This document shows positions 1 to 5,669 of a stretch of DNA of 7,707 bases, piece by piece. A program made the position numbers and the translations under genes. The stretch spans positions 1-7,707 of the forward strand of contig JAFGUM010000155.1 in assembly GCA_016938515.1 (NCBI GenBank), given 5' to 3'. This DNA comes from Spirochaetales bacterium. GTDB taxonomy: Bacteria; Spirochaetota; Spirochaetia; Treponematales; UBA12059. The notes below the pieces were generated by a model, which had not been told where the DNA came from, made no database searches, and was given only the letters and a program-made list of their open reading frames with translations. Each line of letters begins with the position of its first letter. Positions within the stretch are counted from its first letter, which is position 1.

Positions 1-62
1 AGAAACTCGAGCAGTTCCCGTATCCTGCCCGAGTTATCGTCGTTCATTGCCGTGGTATTCAT
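1..62 (-). CDS. 5' end of an unidentified gene, cut by the window edge
   Basis: An open minus-strand frame begins at ATG 62 (or ATG 47 in the same frame) and continues without a stop to base 1. About 20 codons are visible, reading MNTTAMNDDNSG then RIRELLEF. The second half looks like the start of an amphipathic helix. The start lies 36 bases beyond the stop of the formiminotransferase-cyclodeaminase gene on the same strand, so it may be the next gene of that transcription unit, but a promoter-like sequence also precedes it. GGAAG at 68-64 is too close to ATG 62 and rather far from ATG 47 to be a normal ribosome binding site. The visible part is too short to identify a family, and a chance frame cannot be excluded. 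Confidence 0.4.
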   Translation of the reverse strand, partial: MNTTAMNDDNSGRIRELLEF

Positions 63-68
63 GCTTCC

Positions 69-96
69 AGTATAAGCGCGTACCCCCGGAGTGCAA
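69..96 (-). promoter_or_regulatory. Possible promoter for the truncated left-edge gene
   Basis: On the minus strand a good -10 hexamer, TATACT (74-69), follows a weak -35, TTGCAC (96-91), with a 16-base spacer. The expected transcription start would fall at about base 62, on or next to the first ATG of the left-edge gene, which would give a leaderless or nearly leaderless mRNA. The -35 matches only three of six consensus positions, so this rests mainly on the -10 and its position just past the upstream gene's stop codon. Confidence 0.3.
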
Positions 97-98
97 GA

Positions 99-1772
99 CT
101 ACGCGAAACTCGCCTCTACGGCTGCGACGGCTTCGTCGCACAGCGCGTCGGCTTTAGCGCGAAGGTCCGCCGTCCTGGCTTTCATGTCGGCTACGTACGC
201 GGCATCGGCGACCGACCCAAGGTTGATCAGCACGTTGAGCGCGGCGCCGTGGACGCCAGCCCTGGCCATAAGCGCCGCGACCCCTGCGTCGGACGCGGAG
301 TTGCTGTTGCCGTTCACCGCTCCCCTGGCCAGGCCGAGCGCTTCCAGACAGGCTTCGGCGGTGGCCAGTGGCACGTCGATGGCCGCCTTGTACCCGGCCT
401 GGAGCGCGGCTTCGCGGGCTGCTTTCTCCTCGGCGTTGCCCTTGGGAAGCTTCATCGCGTCCATGACGGCGTTGAACGCGTTCGTGTCGTCGTCTATGGC
501 CCGCGTCAGCCTGTCCTTGACGGCCTGGGCGCGGACCGCCAGGGTGGACATGTCATCCCACCGGCCTTCGTAGCCCTTTTTGCCGACGGTCAGGTTGGCG
601 ACCATCGCCGACAACGCGGCGGCCAAAGACCCGGCTAGCGCGGACACAGAGCCGCCTCCCGGCGCCGGCGAATCGGCGGACACCTCGTCTATGAACGCGT
701 CCACCTTCATCGACGCGAGCGGCGCCGCGCCGCGGGCTACGTAGTCAATTATCTTGCGTTCCGGCTCAAACGGCGCCACAGAGTCGAGCCCGAGCGTCGT
801 CGTCGCGAGTTCTACCAGTTCGCGCTCCGGAGCGCCGGGGCTCTTGCCCATGCGGCGCAGGTAGTGGCGGCCGGCTTCCACCAGCGGCTCCAGAGGTACG
901 AGCCCGACGAGCTCGCTGCCGCAGACCGACAGCCCGAGCTTCTCGGCTTCTTCCTTTACCGTATCGAATACGACGTGCAGAGGCGTTTCGTGGTAGTTGG
1001 TAAGGTTTATAGATACCTGCGCCATGCGGTACGTGTCGATGTACCAGCCTATGGCCCGCACGTTCCTGAGCCTGCCGGGTACCATCACATTCTTGCCGGC
1101 GGCGTCCTTGACGATGTTTCCCGCGGCGTCACGCGCGGCCCTGCCCCCCTCGCGCACCGACAGAGCTACGTCGTTGGCAAGCTTTTTGTCACGGGTGTTC
1201 AGGTTGACGTTGTAGGCTATCAAAAAATCCCTGGCGCCAACTGCCGTTGCTCCGTACGACGGTACGAACTCCGCAGGCCCATAGTCCGGCTTCCACTCAG
1301 GCTTCGACAGCTTGTCGGCGAGGGCTTCGTACTCACCCGAACGCACGTCTGCGAGGCTTCGCCGTTCCGGCTTCGTGGCGGCGTTCTCGTAGCAGTACAC
1401 GGGAACGGACAACTCGGTGGCTATGCGCTCTCCGGCTTTTCTGGCGATCAGTACGACCTCGTCCATCGTTATTCCGGACACCGGGACGAAGGGGCATACG
1501 TCGAGGGCGCCCATCCGCGGGTGCGCGCCGGAATGCCCGCTCATGTCGATGAGACGACGTGCGGCGGCGGCGGACCGGACGGCGGCTTCAATGACGGCAT
1601 CGGGTTCGCCGACGAAGGTGTACACGGTGCGGTTGGTGTCGGCACCGGGGTCTACATCCAGCAGAGACACGCCCGCTACCGACGAAATGGACGCCGCGAT
1701 CGCGTCGATTACGGCTTTGTCACGCCCCTCGCTGAAATTGGGAACGCACTCAACTATCTGTGGCTGGCTCAT
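99..1772 (-). CDS. ftcD: Bifunctional glutamate formimidoyltransferase / formimidoyltetrahydrofolate cyclodeaminase
   Basis: This cytosolic enzyme would move the formimino group of N-formimino-L-glutamate (from histidine breakdown) to tetrahydrofolate, then release ammonia to give 5,10-methenyl-THF. The 557-residue protein has three parts. An N-terminal formiminotransferase subdomain (about 1-180) contains VECVPNFSEGRD and GAHPRMGALDVCPFVP, where His84 matches the catalytic histidine of the family. A second transferase subdomain spans about 181-345. A C-terminal cyclodeaminase domain (about 355-555) contains SPAPGGGSVSALAG at 368-381 and the Asn/Ser-rich NGNSNSASDAG near 487-497. The full length matches the fused form known from mammals and some bacteria; many bacteria carry the halves as separate proteins. 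The ATG start at 1772 has AAGGAG at 1790-1785, a slightly long 12-base spacing. No hutH, hutU or hutI is in the window, so the link to histidine use comes from the family. Identity is very secure. Confidence 0.95.
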   Translation of the reverse strand: MSQPQIVECVPNFSEGRDKAVIDAIAASISSVAGVSLLDVDPGADTNRTVYTFVGEPDAVIEAAVRSAAAARRLIDMSGHSGAHPRMGALDVCPFVPVSGITMDEVVLIARKAGERIATELSVPVYCYENAATKPERRSLADVRSGEYEALADKLSKPEWKPDYGPAEFVPSYGATAVGARDFLIAYNVNLNTRDKKLANDVALSVREGGRAARDAAGNIVKDAAGKNVMVPGRLRNVRAIGWYIDTYRMAQVSINLTNYHETPLHVVFDTVKEEAEKLGLSVCGSELVGLVPLEPLVEAGRHYLRRMGKSPGAPERELVELATTTLGLDSVAPFEPERKIIDYVARGAAPLASMKVDAFIDEVSADSPAPGGGSVSALAGSLAAALSAMVANLTVGKKGYEGRWDDMSTLAVRAQAVKDRLTRAIDDDTNAFNAVMDAMKLPKGNAEEKAAREAALQAGYKAAIDVPLATAEACLEALGLARGAVNGNSNSASDAGVAALMARAGVHGAALNVLINLGSVADAAYVADMKARTADLRAKADALCDEAVAAVEASFA

Positions 1773-1800
1773 ACCTGGTTCTCACTCCTTTTGAGGCTCC

Positions 1801-1815
1801 ATGTATACCATACAT
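1801..1815. promoter_or_regulatory. Inverted repeat, possible operator
   Basis: ATGTAT-ACC-ATACAT is a perfect inverted repeat with 6-bp arms and a 3-bp centre. It sits 29 bases upstream of the ftcD start and covers the extended -10-like sequence TGGTATACA on the minus strand, where a repressor would block transcription. Half-sites of the form GTAT...ATAC recall operators of GntR-family regulators, the family that includes HutC of histidine utilisation. That family assignment is speculative, since no regulator gene is in the window. Confidence 0.35.
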
Positions 1816-1904
1816 CTGTCAATAATGGCCAGTCTCAGCACTTCCACCCTTGCGCAAGGCGGGCTCGTGCTTCATGCTGGAAGCAGGCGCATCGCACGCC
1901 TTCT

Positions 1905-1910
1905 GGAGGT
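1905..1910 (+). promoter_or_regulatory. Ribosome binding site setting the ferritin-like start
   Basis: GGAGGT lies 5 bases before ATG 1916. It is the only strong Shine-Dalgarno near this gene's start and argues against the in-frame upstream TTG at 1850 and ATG at 1874, neither of which has one. Confidence 0.8.
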
Positions 1911-1915
1911 ACATC

Positions 1916-2422
1916 ATGACGCTATCGGAAGCGCTTACCGAAGCTCTGGACTACGAATCGAGGATACAGGATCTATACCTGGTTGCCGCAGCGGATTCAA
2001 CGGTACCCGAGGCCAAGGCCTTTTTCGAGTTTATGGCGGCGGACGAGGGCAGGCACGTGGCCTTCATAGACGCCACGCTCAAACGCGTAGGCAGCGGAGA
2101 CGCAAGCCCTCCCGACGCGGCAAGCCTTGACACATCGCTGCCGCACGATGTGGGCGCCGCCGTAGCGCGGGCACGGCAGGCCATGGGGGCAATACAGGAC
2201 GACAGTCAGCTGTCGACGCTCGAACGCGCGCTCCGGGCTGAGGAAGAGACGAGCGCTTTCTACCAGCGCCTGGTAGCAACCCTGCCAGCGTCGGAAACCC
2301 TCGCCTTCAAGCGTCTGCAGGAAATCGAAGACGGCCACACCGCCATAGTACGGGCGGAGCTGGACTCGGTTACCAACTCTGGCTTCTGGTTCGACGTTCG
2401 CGTGTTCGACATGGAAGAGTGA
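1916..2422 (+). CDS. Ferritin-like di-iron protein (rubrerythrin-type, no rubredoxin domain)
   Basis: This 168-residue protein is predicted to be a four-helix bundle with a carboxylate-bridged di-iron site, probably acting in peroxide/oxygen defence or iron handling in the cytosol. The ligand pattern is complete: Glu14 in helix 1, EGRH (Glu44, His47) in helix 2, a Glu cluster at 109-111 in helix 3, and EDGH (Glu138, His141) in helix 4. The C-terminal SGFWFDVRVFDMEE matches the aromatic tail common in rubrerythrin-like proteins. There is no Cys-X2-Cys rubredoxin module, so it is not a classical rubrerythrin and would need another electron donor. A Ser/Pro/Asp-rich linker (about 60-80) separates the two helical pairs. 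The start follows GGAGGT; the frame is open further upstream to a TTG at 1850, but that extension looks non-coding. It is divergent from ftcD and upstream of the Moco operon without an obvious functional tie to either. Confidence 0.85.
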   Translation: MTLSEALTEALDYESRIQDLYLVAAADSTVPEAKAFFEFMAADEGRHVAFIDATLKRVGSGDASPPDAASLDTSLPHDVGAAVARARQAMGAIQDDSQLSTLERALRAEEETSAFYQRLVATLPASETLAFKRLQEIEDGHTAIVRAELDSVTNSGFWFDVRVFDMEE

Positions 2423-2576
2423 CGCCTCCCAGGCTCGGCGATTCGCCATTCGTCGACACAACATAGCTTTTCGTTGACCGTAACAAAACAATCGGGTAGT
2501 ATCGCCTGATTAGATTTCGCGAATATAGCGTCGATTCCGGTTCGCCCACGGCGACCCGACCGAAAACGCAACATTC
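2423..2576 (+). other. Intergenic region and upstream half of the moeA leader
   Basis: Between the ferritin-like gene and the riboswitch-like RNA there is no credible coding frame. It holds a short GGCG-ATT-CGCC hairpin at 2437-2447 without a T-run (not a convincing terminator), the moe promoter at 2474-2502, and a leader hairpin at 2539-2557 (TCGCC-CAC-GGCGA, extended by two G-C pairs past one mismatch). Transcription of the Moco operon should begin near 2509. Confidence 0.5.
2474..2502 (+). promoter_or_regulatory. Sigma70-type promoter of the moeA-moaA-moaC-mog operon
   Basis: TTGACC (2474-2479, five of six consensus) is followed after exactly 17 bases by TAGTAT (2497-2502, four of six). 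The predicted start at about 2509 leaves a leader of about 200 nt before moeA, long enough to contain the structured RNA at 2577-2697. This is the best promoter match I found in the window. Confidence 0.6.
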
Positions 2577-2697
2577 TCCGAACCCTGCAACCTGATCTAG
2601 ACCGGTCACCGGGATAGAAGGCGGTAGGGTCGACGGGCGCCTCGAAGAAATTCGGACGCCTCCCGCCCGGCCTGCTCGCAGGCTACAGGGCATCGGA
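2577..2697 (+). ncRNA. Probable Moco riboswitch (molybdenum cofactor RNA motif) in the moeA leader
   Basis: The leader can fold into a closed multi-branch RNA. P1 is a 10-bp helix formed by TCCGA (2577-2581) with TCGGA (2693-2697) and CCCTG (2583-2587) with CAGGG (2686-2690), with only a small bulge between. Inside are: an arm from GACC (2600-2603) with GGTC (2628-2631), capped by ACCG (2608-2611) with CGGT (2622-2625); a long arm CGGGCG (2634-2639) with CGCCCG (2664-2669), topped by TCGAA-GAAA-TTCGG with a GNRA tetraloop; and a hairpin around CCTG-CTCG-CAGG (2671-2682). The Moco RNA motif is known upstream of Moco biosynthesis and molybdate genes, and moeA follows here. The 3' strand of P1 directly touches the moeA Shine-Dalgarno (AAAGGGGAG, 2697-2705), which suggests control of translation initiation. 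The family call rests on architecture and context recalled by eye, not on a covariance-model score. Confidence 0.72.
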
Positions 2698-2707
2698 AAG
2701 GGGAGCA

Positions 2708-3916
2708 ATGGACCTCGGAACAGTACAGCGCAGCTTGATTCATCCGGACGATGCCCTGGCGATTATCCGCGGCCTGCTGCGCCAGCCGGAAACAGAAACG
2801 GTAGCCCTGGGCAGCGCGCTTGGCCGCATCATGCCGGCTGTCGCGTACAGCGGCATGGATCAGCCGCCTTTTGACAAGGCTGCCGTAGACGGCTGGGGCT
2901 GGAAGCCAATCGCACTCGAGGCGATGCCAGCGAGCCCGCTGCGGGTGCGCGGCATCATTGCGGCTGGCAGCGGCAGCGACGTACCGCTGGAACCCGGCGA
3001 GACGGTCAGGATAATGACCGGCGCGCCGGTGCCTGCCGGCGTCACTCGGGTACAGAGCTTCGAACTGGCTACCGAGGAAGACGGGTTTGTCACCTTCACG
3101 AAGGCGGAGCGAATCGGCAACGTGATCCGCCGCGGCGAAAACGCCGCTACGGGCGACGAACTGCTGACATCACGCGTACTGTGCGCCCAGGATATAGCCA
3201 TACTCGCGTCGGATGGCAGGGCCACCGTGAACGTCGCGCGCCGTCCTGTCGTTGGCGTACTGTCGACGGGCGCGGAACTCGTGGAGCCCGGCGAGCCGCT
3301 TTCCGGCGCAAAGATATACGACTCCAACCGCCCTCAGATACTGGCGCAGCTCGCATCACCGGCCTTTGATCTTCGCGACCTCGGGCATCTGCCAGACGAG
3401 TTCGAGGCTACCAAAGCCGCGGTCGGCTCGGCGCTGGCCGAATGCGACGTGCTTCTGCTGTCTGGCGGTGTTTCCATGGGCGACTTCGACTATGTACCCA
3501 GGGCTCTGCTCGCCAGCGGGGTGGAAACGCGGTTCCACGGCGTCGCGATGAAACCCGGCAAGCCAACGTACTTCGGCACAACCGACAGGGCTTTTGTAAT
3601 CGGCCTGCCGGGCAACCCCGTATCGGTATTCGTCAACGTTGAATTGCTCGTCAAGGAGCTGCTGTTCGCGCTCTGCGGCGCGCCGTACAGGCCGCTCGTC
3701 GCACCGGTACCCGTTCCAGACGGCATAACGCGCAAAAGCACGAGCCGCGTCGAGTTCCTGCCCGTCGCGGTAGGCGCTGACGGTGCCAGGACGGTTCGGT
3801 ACGGCGGTTCGTCGGGTCTACAAGCGCTCGCCGGCTCGCACGGCTTTGTGCGGCTGGAGATAGGACAGAGCACCATAGAGAAAGGCACCGTAACCAATGT
3901 ACGATTTGTACGGTAG
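2708..3916 (+). CDS. moeA: Molybdopterin molybdenumtransferase MoeA
   Basis: MoeA catalyses the last step of molybdenum cofactor assembly, inserting molybdate into adenylylated molybdopterin and releasing AMP, in the cytosol. The protein is 402 residues, normal for the family. Domains in order: the linker/N-terminal region (about 1-165) with PPFDKAAVDG (Asp61) and RIMTGAPVP (Thr104); the MoCF-type molybdopterin-binding domain (about 180-322) with STGAEL (Glu190), GAKIYDSN, LLSGGVSMGDFDYV (258-262 acidic cluster), KPGKP and GLPGNPVS; and the C-terminal beta domain (about 332-402). The acidic and polar residues shown to matter in E. coli MoeA appear conserved. Local departures from the usual text are DKAAVDGWGW in place of the common DNSAMDGYA, and AGVTRVQ where AGADAVV is typical. 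The ATG follows AAAGGGGAG. It is first in the operon behind the riboswitch-like leader, and its end overlaps moaA by 20 bases. Confidence 0.95.
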   Translation: MDLGTVQRSLIHPDDALAIIRGLLRQPETETVALGSALGRIMPAVAYSGMDQPPFDKAAVDGWGWKPIALEAMPASPLRVRGIIAAGSGSDVPLEPGETVRIMTGAPVPAGVTRVQSFELATEEDGFVTFTKAERIGNVIRRGENAATGDELLTSRVLCAQDIAILASDGRATVNVARRPVVGVLSTGAELVEPGEPLSGAKIYDSNRPQILAQLASPAFDLRDLGHLPDEFEATKAAVGSALAECDVLLLSGGVSMGDFDYVPRALLASGVETRFHGVAMKPGKPTYFGTTDRAFVIGLPGNPVSVFVNVELLVKELLFALCGAPYRPLVAPVPVPDGITRKSTSRVEFLPVAVGADGARTVRYGGSSGLQALAGSHGFVRLEIGQSTIEKGTVTNVRFVR

Positions 3917-4694
3917 AAGGGTTCACTACCTGCGCGTTTCCGTAACCGACCGCTGCAACCTGCGCTGCGTCTACTGCATGCCAGCGGAGGGTGTTGCCTT
4001 CATCCCCCACGAGCGCGTCATCAGCTTCGAGCGCATCGTCGAGGTGGTGAGAGCCGCCGCCGGGCTCGGCTTCGACAAAGTACGACTGACGGGGGGTGAG
4101 CCCCTCGTGCGCAAAGGCCTGCCGGATCTCGTATCGATGATAGCGGGCATCCCCGGTATAGAGACTATCGCCATGACGACCAACGGCATACTGCTGGCTC
4201 CGCTCGCGGCTGATCTTCGCAGGCGCGGTTTGTCGAGCGTCAACGTATCGCTGGACACGCTCGACCCGGAACGGTATGCGGCCATCACGCGGGGCGGCGT
4301 GCTCGAAGACGCCATAGCGGGCATTCGGGCGGCCAGGCGAGAAGGCTTTCCGGTCAAACTGAACGTCGTCATGGGAATAGACAGCGACCCCGACGCGTAC
4401 GATAGCATCAAGCGATTCGCCGCGGACGAAGGGTGCCTGGTGCAGACAATCCGCGAATACCGGCTTGACGAGACGAAGATAGACGATACCCACTATGACC
4501 GGCCCTCACCCTGCGCCATGTGCAACAGGATTCGCCTGCTGGCGACCGGTGAGCTCAAACCCTGCCTGCACGGCGACACGACGATTCCAGTAGACTGGAA
4601 CGATGTTTCCGGCAGCATTCGAGACTGCGTGCTCGCAAAGCCCGCGTTTGGTACGCGCGCGAGTTCTCACCTCGTCAGCGCCATAGGAGGATAG
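3897..4694 (+). CDS. moaA: GTP 3',8-cyclase MoaA, compact form
   Basis: MoaA is a radical SAM enzyme that converts GTP to 3',8-cyclo-7,8-dihydro-GTP, the first step of molybdopterin synthesis. The N-terminal SAM cluster motif is C20-X3-C24-X2-C27, followed by GGEP at 66-69. The second, substrate-side [4Fe-4S] cluster motif is C206-X2-C209-X13-C223, and CNRIR supplies the GTP-binding arginines (Arg211, Arg213; Arg13 in YLRVS is the third candidate). The chain ends in IGG, the C-terminal Gly-Gly known to be needed for catalysis in MoaA. At 265 residues it is about 60 shorter than typical MoaA (around 330); the missing stretch lies between about residues 175 and 205, just before the second cluster. 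All functional motifs remain, so I read this as a compact subfamily and not decay. The ATG at 3897 overlaps the end of moeA by 20 bases, with AAAGG at 3881-3885 upstream; the stop abuts moaC. Confidence 0.93.
   Translation: MYDLYGRRVHYLRVSVTDRCNLRCVYCMPAEGVAFIPHERVISFERIVEVVRAAAGLGFDKVRLTGGEPLVRKGLPDLVSMIAGIPGIETIAMTTNGILLAPLAADLRRRGLSSVNVSLDTLDPERYAAITRGGVLEDAIAGIRAARREGFPVKLNVVMGIDSDPDAYDSIKRFAADEGCLVQTIREYRLDETKIDDTHYDRPSPCAMCNRIRLLATGELKPCLHGDTTIPVDWNDVSGSIRDCVLAKPAFGTRASSHLVSAIGG
4685..4690 (+). promoter_or_regulatory. moaC ribosome binding site embedded in the moaA Gly-Gly codons
   Basis: A perfect AGGAGG lies 4 bases before the moaC ATG (4695). The same bases encode the last residues of MoaA: ATA GGA GGA TAG reads Ile-Gly-Gly-stop. 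The moaA stop (4692-4694) immediately precedes the moaC ATG, giving TAGATG, an arrangement that favours translational coupling. Confidence 0.85.
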
Positions 4695-5168
4695 ATGGCA
4701 GAAGGAACGGAACTTACCCACGTAGACGGCGCGGGCAAGGCGACGATGGTAGACGTCTCCGGCAAGCCGCGCGTCAAGCGCACCGCGCGCGCGACGTGCT
4801 TCGTGCGTATGGCCCCGTCGACGATAGCGATGGTGCGGTCCAACTCGCTCAAGAAAGGCGACGTGCTCGCGACAGCCAGGATTGCGGGCATCATGGGCGG
4901 CAAGAAGGCATCGGAACTGATACCGCTGTGCCACAACATAGAGATAGACCGCGTCGCCGTCGATTGTACCGTGGAAGACGACCGCATCGTCATCGAAAGC
5001 CTCGCCGTCTGCACTGATAAAACAGGCATAGAGATGGAGGCGTTGACAGCGGCGAGCGTCGCGGCGCTGACGATATGGGACATGTGCAAAGCCGTAGACA
5101 AGTGCATGAGCATAGAAGGCCTTACGCTACTGGAAAAGACCAAGGAAGCGCCGCGTGAGCGCGACTGA
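4695..5168 (+). CDS. moaC: Cyclic pyranopterin monophosphate synthase MoaC
   Basis: MoaC rearranges 3',8-cyclo-7,8-dihydro-GTP to cyclic pyranopterin monophosphate, acting directly after MoaA. The 157 residues match the full family length. Recognisable blocks are LTHVDGAGKATMVDVSGK (8-24), KKGDVLATARIAGIM (53-67), SELIPLCH (73-80, His80), TGIEMEALTAASVAALTIWDM (110-130, Asp129) and CKAVDK (131-136, Lys132). His80, Asp129 and Lys132 correspond to conserved active-site positions of the family. Two places differ from the common text: GIMGGKKASE where GIMAAKRTSE is usual, and LCHNIEID where LCHPLPL is usual. The hexameric fold should be unaffected, though the changes lie near the active site. The start is fixed by AGGAGG at 4685-4690. 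Confidence 0.95.
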   Translation: MAEGTELTHVDGAGKATMVDVSGKPRVKRTARATCFVRMAPSTIAMVRSNSLKKGDVLATARIAGIMGGKKASELIPLCHNIEIDRVAVDCTVEDDRIVIESLAVCTDKTGIEMEALTAASVAALTIWDMCKAVDKCMSIEGLTLLEKTKEAPRERD

Positions 5169-5198
5169 CCCGAACACGCGCGAAGGGCGGGCGACGCG

Positions 5199-5669
5199 AT
5201 GAAGGTAGCTGTCATTACCGTATCGGACAGGGCCAGCCGGGGCGAGTACGAAGATCTGTCCGGCCCCGAGATGGAACGGGTGTTCCGCGACCTGGTGCCC
5301 GGCGTCGAGGTGGAGCGCGCGGTGGTTCCCGACGAGGCTGACGCGATCGTGGCGGCTCTCGGGCGCTTCGCGTCCTGCGACTGGATATTTACCACGGGCG
5401 GTACCGGGCCCGCGCCGAGGGACGTGACGCCCGAAGCGACGCTCGCGTTCGTGGACAGGACAGCGCCAGGCTTGGCGGAGTTCCTGCGGCTGGAGTCGCT
5501 AAAGGAAACCCCGAACGCGGTGTTCAGCCGCGGGGTCGCGGGGTTGCGCGGCGCCACGTACGTCGTAAACGCGCCGGGATCGCTCAAAGCTGCTCGCCTG
5601 TGCGCCCGTGTGTTTTCACCCCTCCTCGAGCACGGCGTCGCGATGACGCGGGGTGAAGGGCACCGCTAG
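5199..5669 (+). CDS. mog: Molybdopterin adenylyltransferase (MogA/MoaB family)
   Basis: Mog-type proteins adenylylate molybdopterin, producing the MPT-AMP that MoeA uses for molybdate insertion; some MoaB homologues share the fold. The 156-residue protein is a single MoCF-type domain. Visible motifs are ITVSDRASRGEYEDLSGP (6-22), TTGGTGPAPRDVTPEAT (65-81, with Asp75 at the position of the key aspartate of MogA), a Ser/Thr-rich SLKETPNAVFSRGVAGLRG (100-118), and VNAPGSLKAA (123-132), a variant of the usual NLPGSPKA. It is last in the operon, 30 bases after moaC, with GAAGGG at 5182-5187. No clear intrinsic terminator follows, and the convergent ABC-F gene ends 74 bases downstream. I use mog because of its operon place next to moeA; a moaB-type label is possible. 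Confidence 0.88.
   Translation: MKVAVITVSDRASRGEYEDLSGPEMERVFRDLVPGVEVERAVVPDEADAIVAALGRFASCDWIFTTGGTGPAPRDVTPEATLAFVDRTAPGLAEFLRLESLKETPNAVFSRGVAGLRGATYVVNAPGSLKAARLCARVFSPLLEHGVAMTRGEGHR

Larger units (their letters stand above)
1773..1915. promoter_or_regulatory. Divergent intergenic region between ftcD and the ferritin-like gene
   Basis: These 143 bases must hold the promoters for both divergent genes. Seen directly: the ftcD ribosome site AAGGAG (1790-1785, minus); an inverted repeat at 1801-1815; a perfect 12-bp palindrome CCTTGCGCAAGG at 1848-1859; and a small hairpin at 1868-1885 (6-bp arms TGCTTC/GAAGCA). On the minus strand TGGTATACA (1810-1802) resembles an extended -10 for ftcD, placing the start near base 1795, but no good -35 pairs with it. 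I could not find a convincing plus-strand promoter for the ferritin-like gene. Confidence 0.5.

Noticed and set aside
1817..1822. Perfect minus-strand TTGACA as the -35 of an ftcD promoter
   Set aside because: It lies only 9 bases from the TATACA candidate, and the hexamers at 17-18 bases (GAGCCT, AGCCTC) do not resemble a -10.
1850..1915. Longer start (TTG 1850) for the ferritin-like protein
   Set aside because: The added 22 residues do not fit the family's N-terminal helix, there is no ribosome site before the TTG, and GGAGGT sits perfectly before ATG 1916.
864..1919. 351-codon plus-strand frame opposite ftcD
   Set aside because: It is antisense to a clearly recognised enzyme, has low-complexity composition typical of a GC-rich shadow frame, and resembles no family.
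2437..2447. GGCG-ATT-CGCC hairpin as terminator of the ferritin-like gene
   Set aside because: Only 4 bp of stem and no T-run after it.
3651..4493. 280-codon minus-strand frame opposite moeA/moaA
   Set aside because: It is a shadow of two well-conserved genes and has no recognisable domain.
4667..5587. 306-codon Ser/Thr/Ala-rich minus-strand frame opposite moaC and mog
   Set aside because: Its composition is the usual antisense reading of GC-rich coding DNA; the plus-strand genes are certain.
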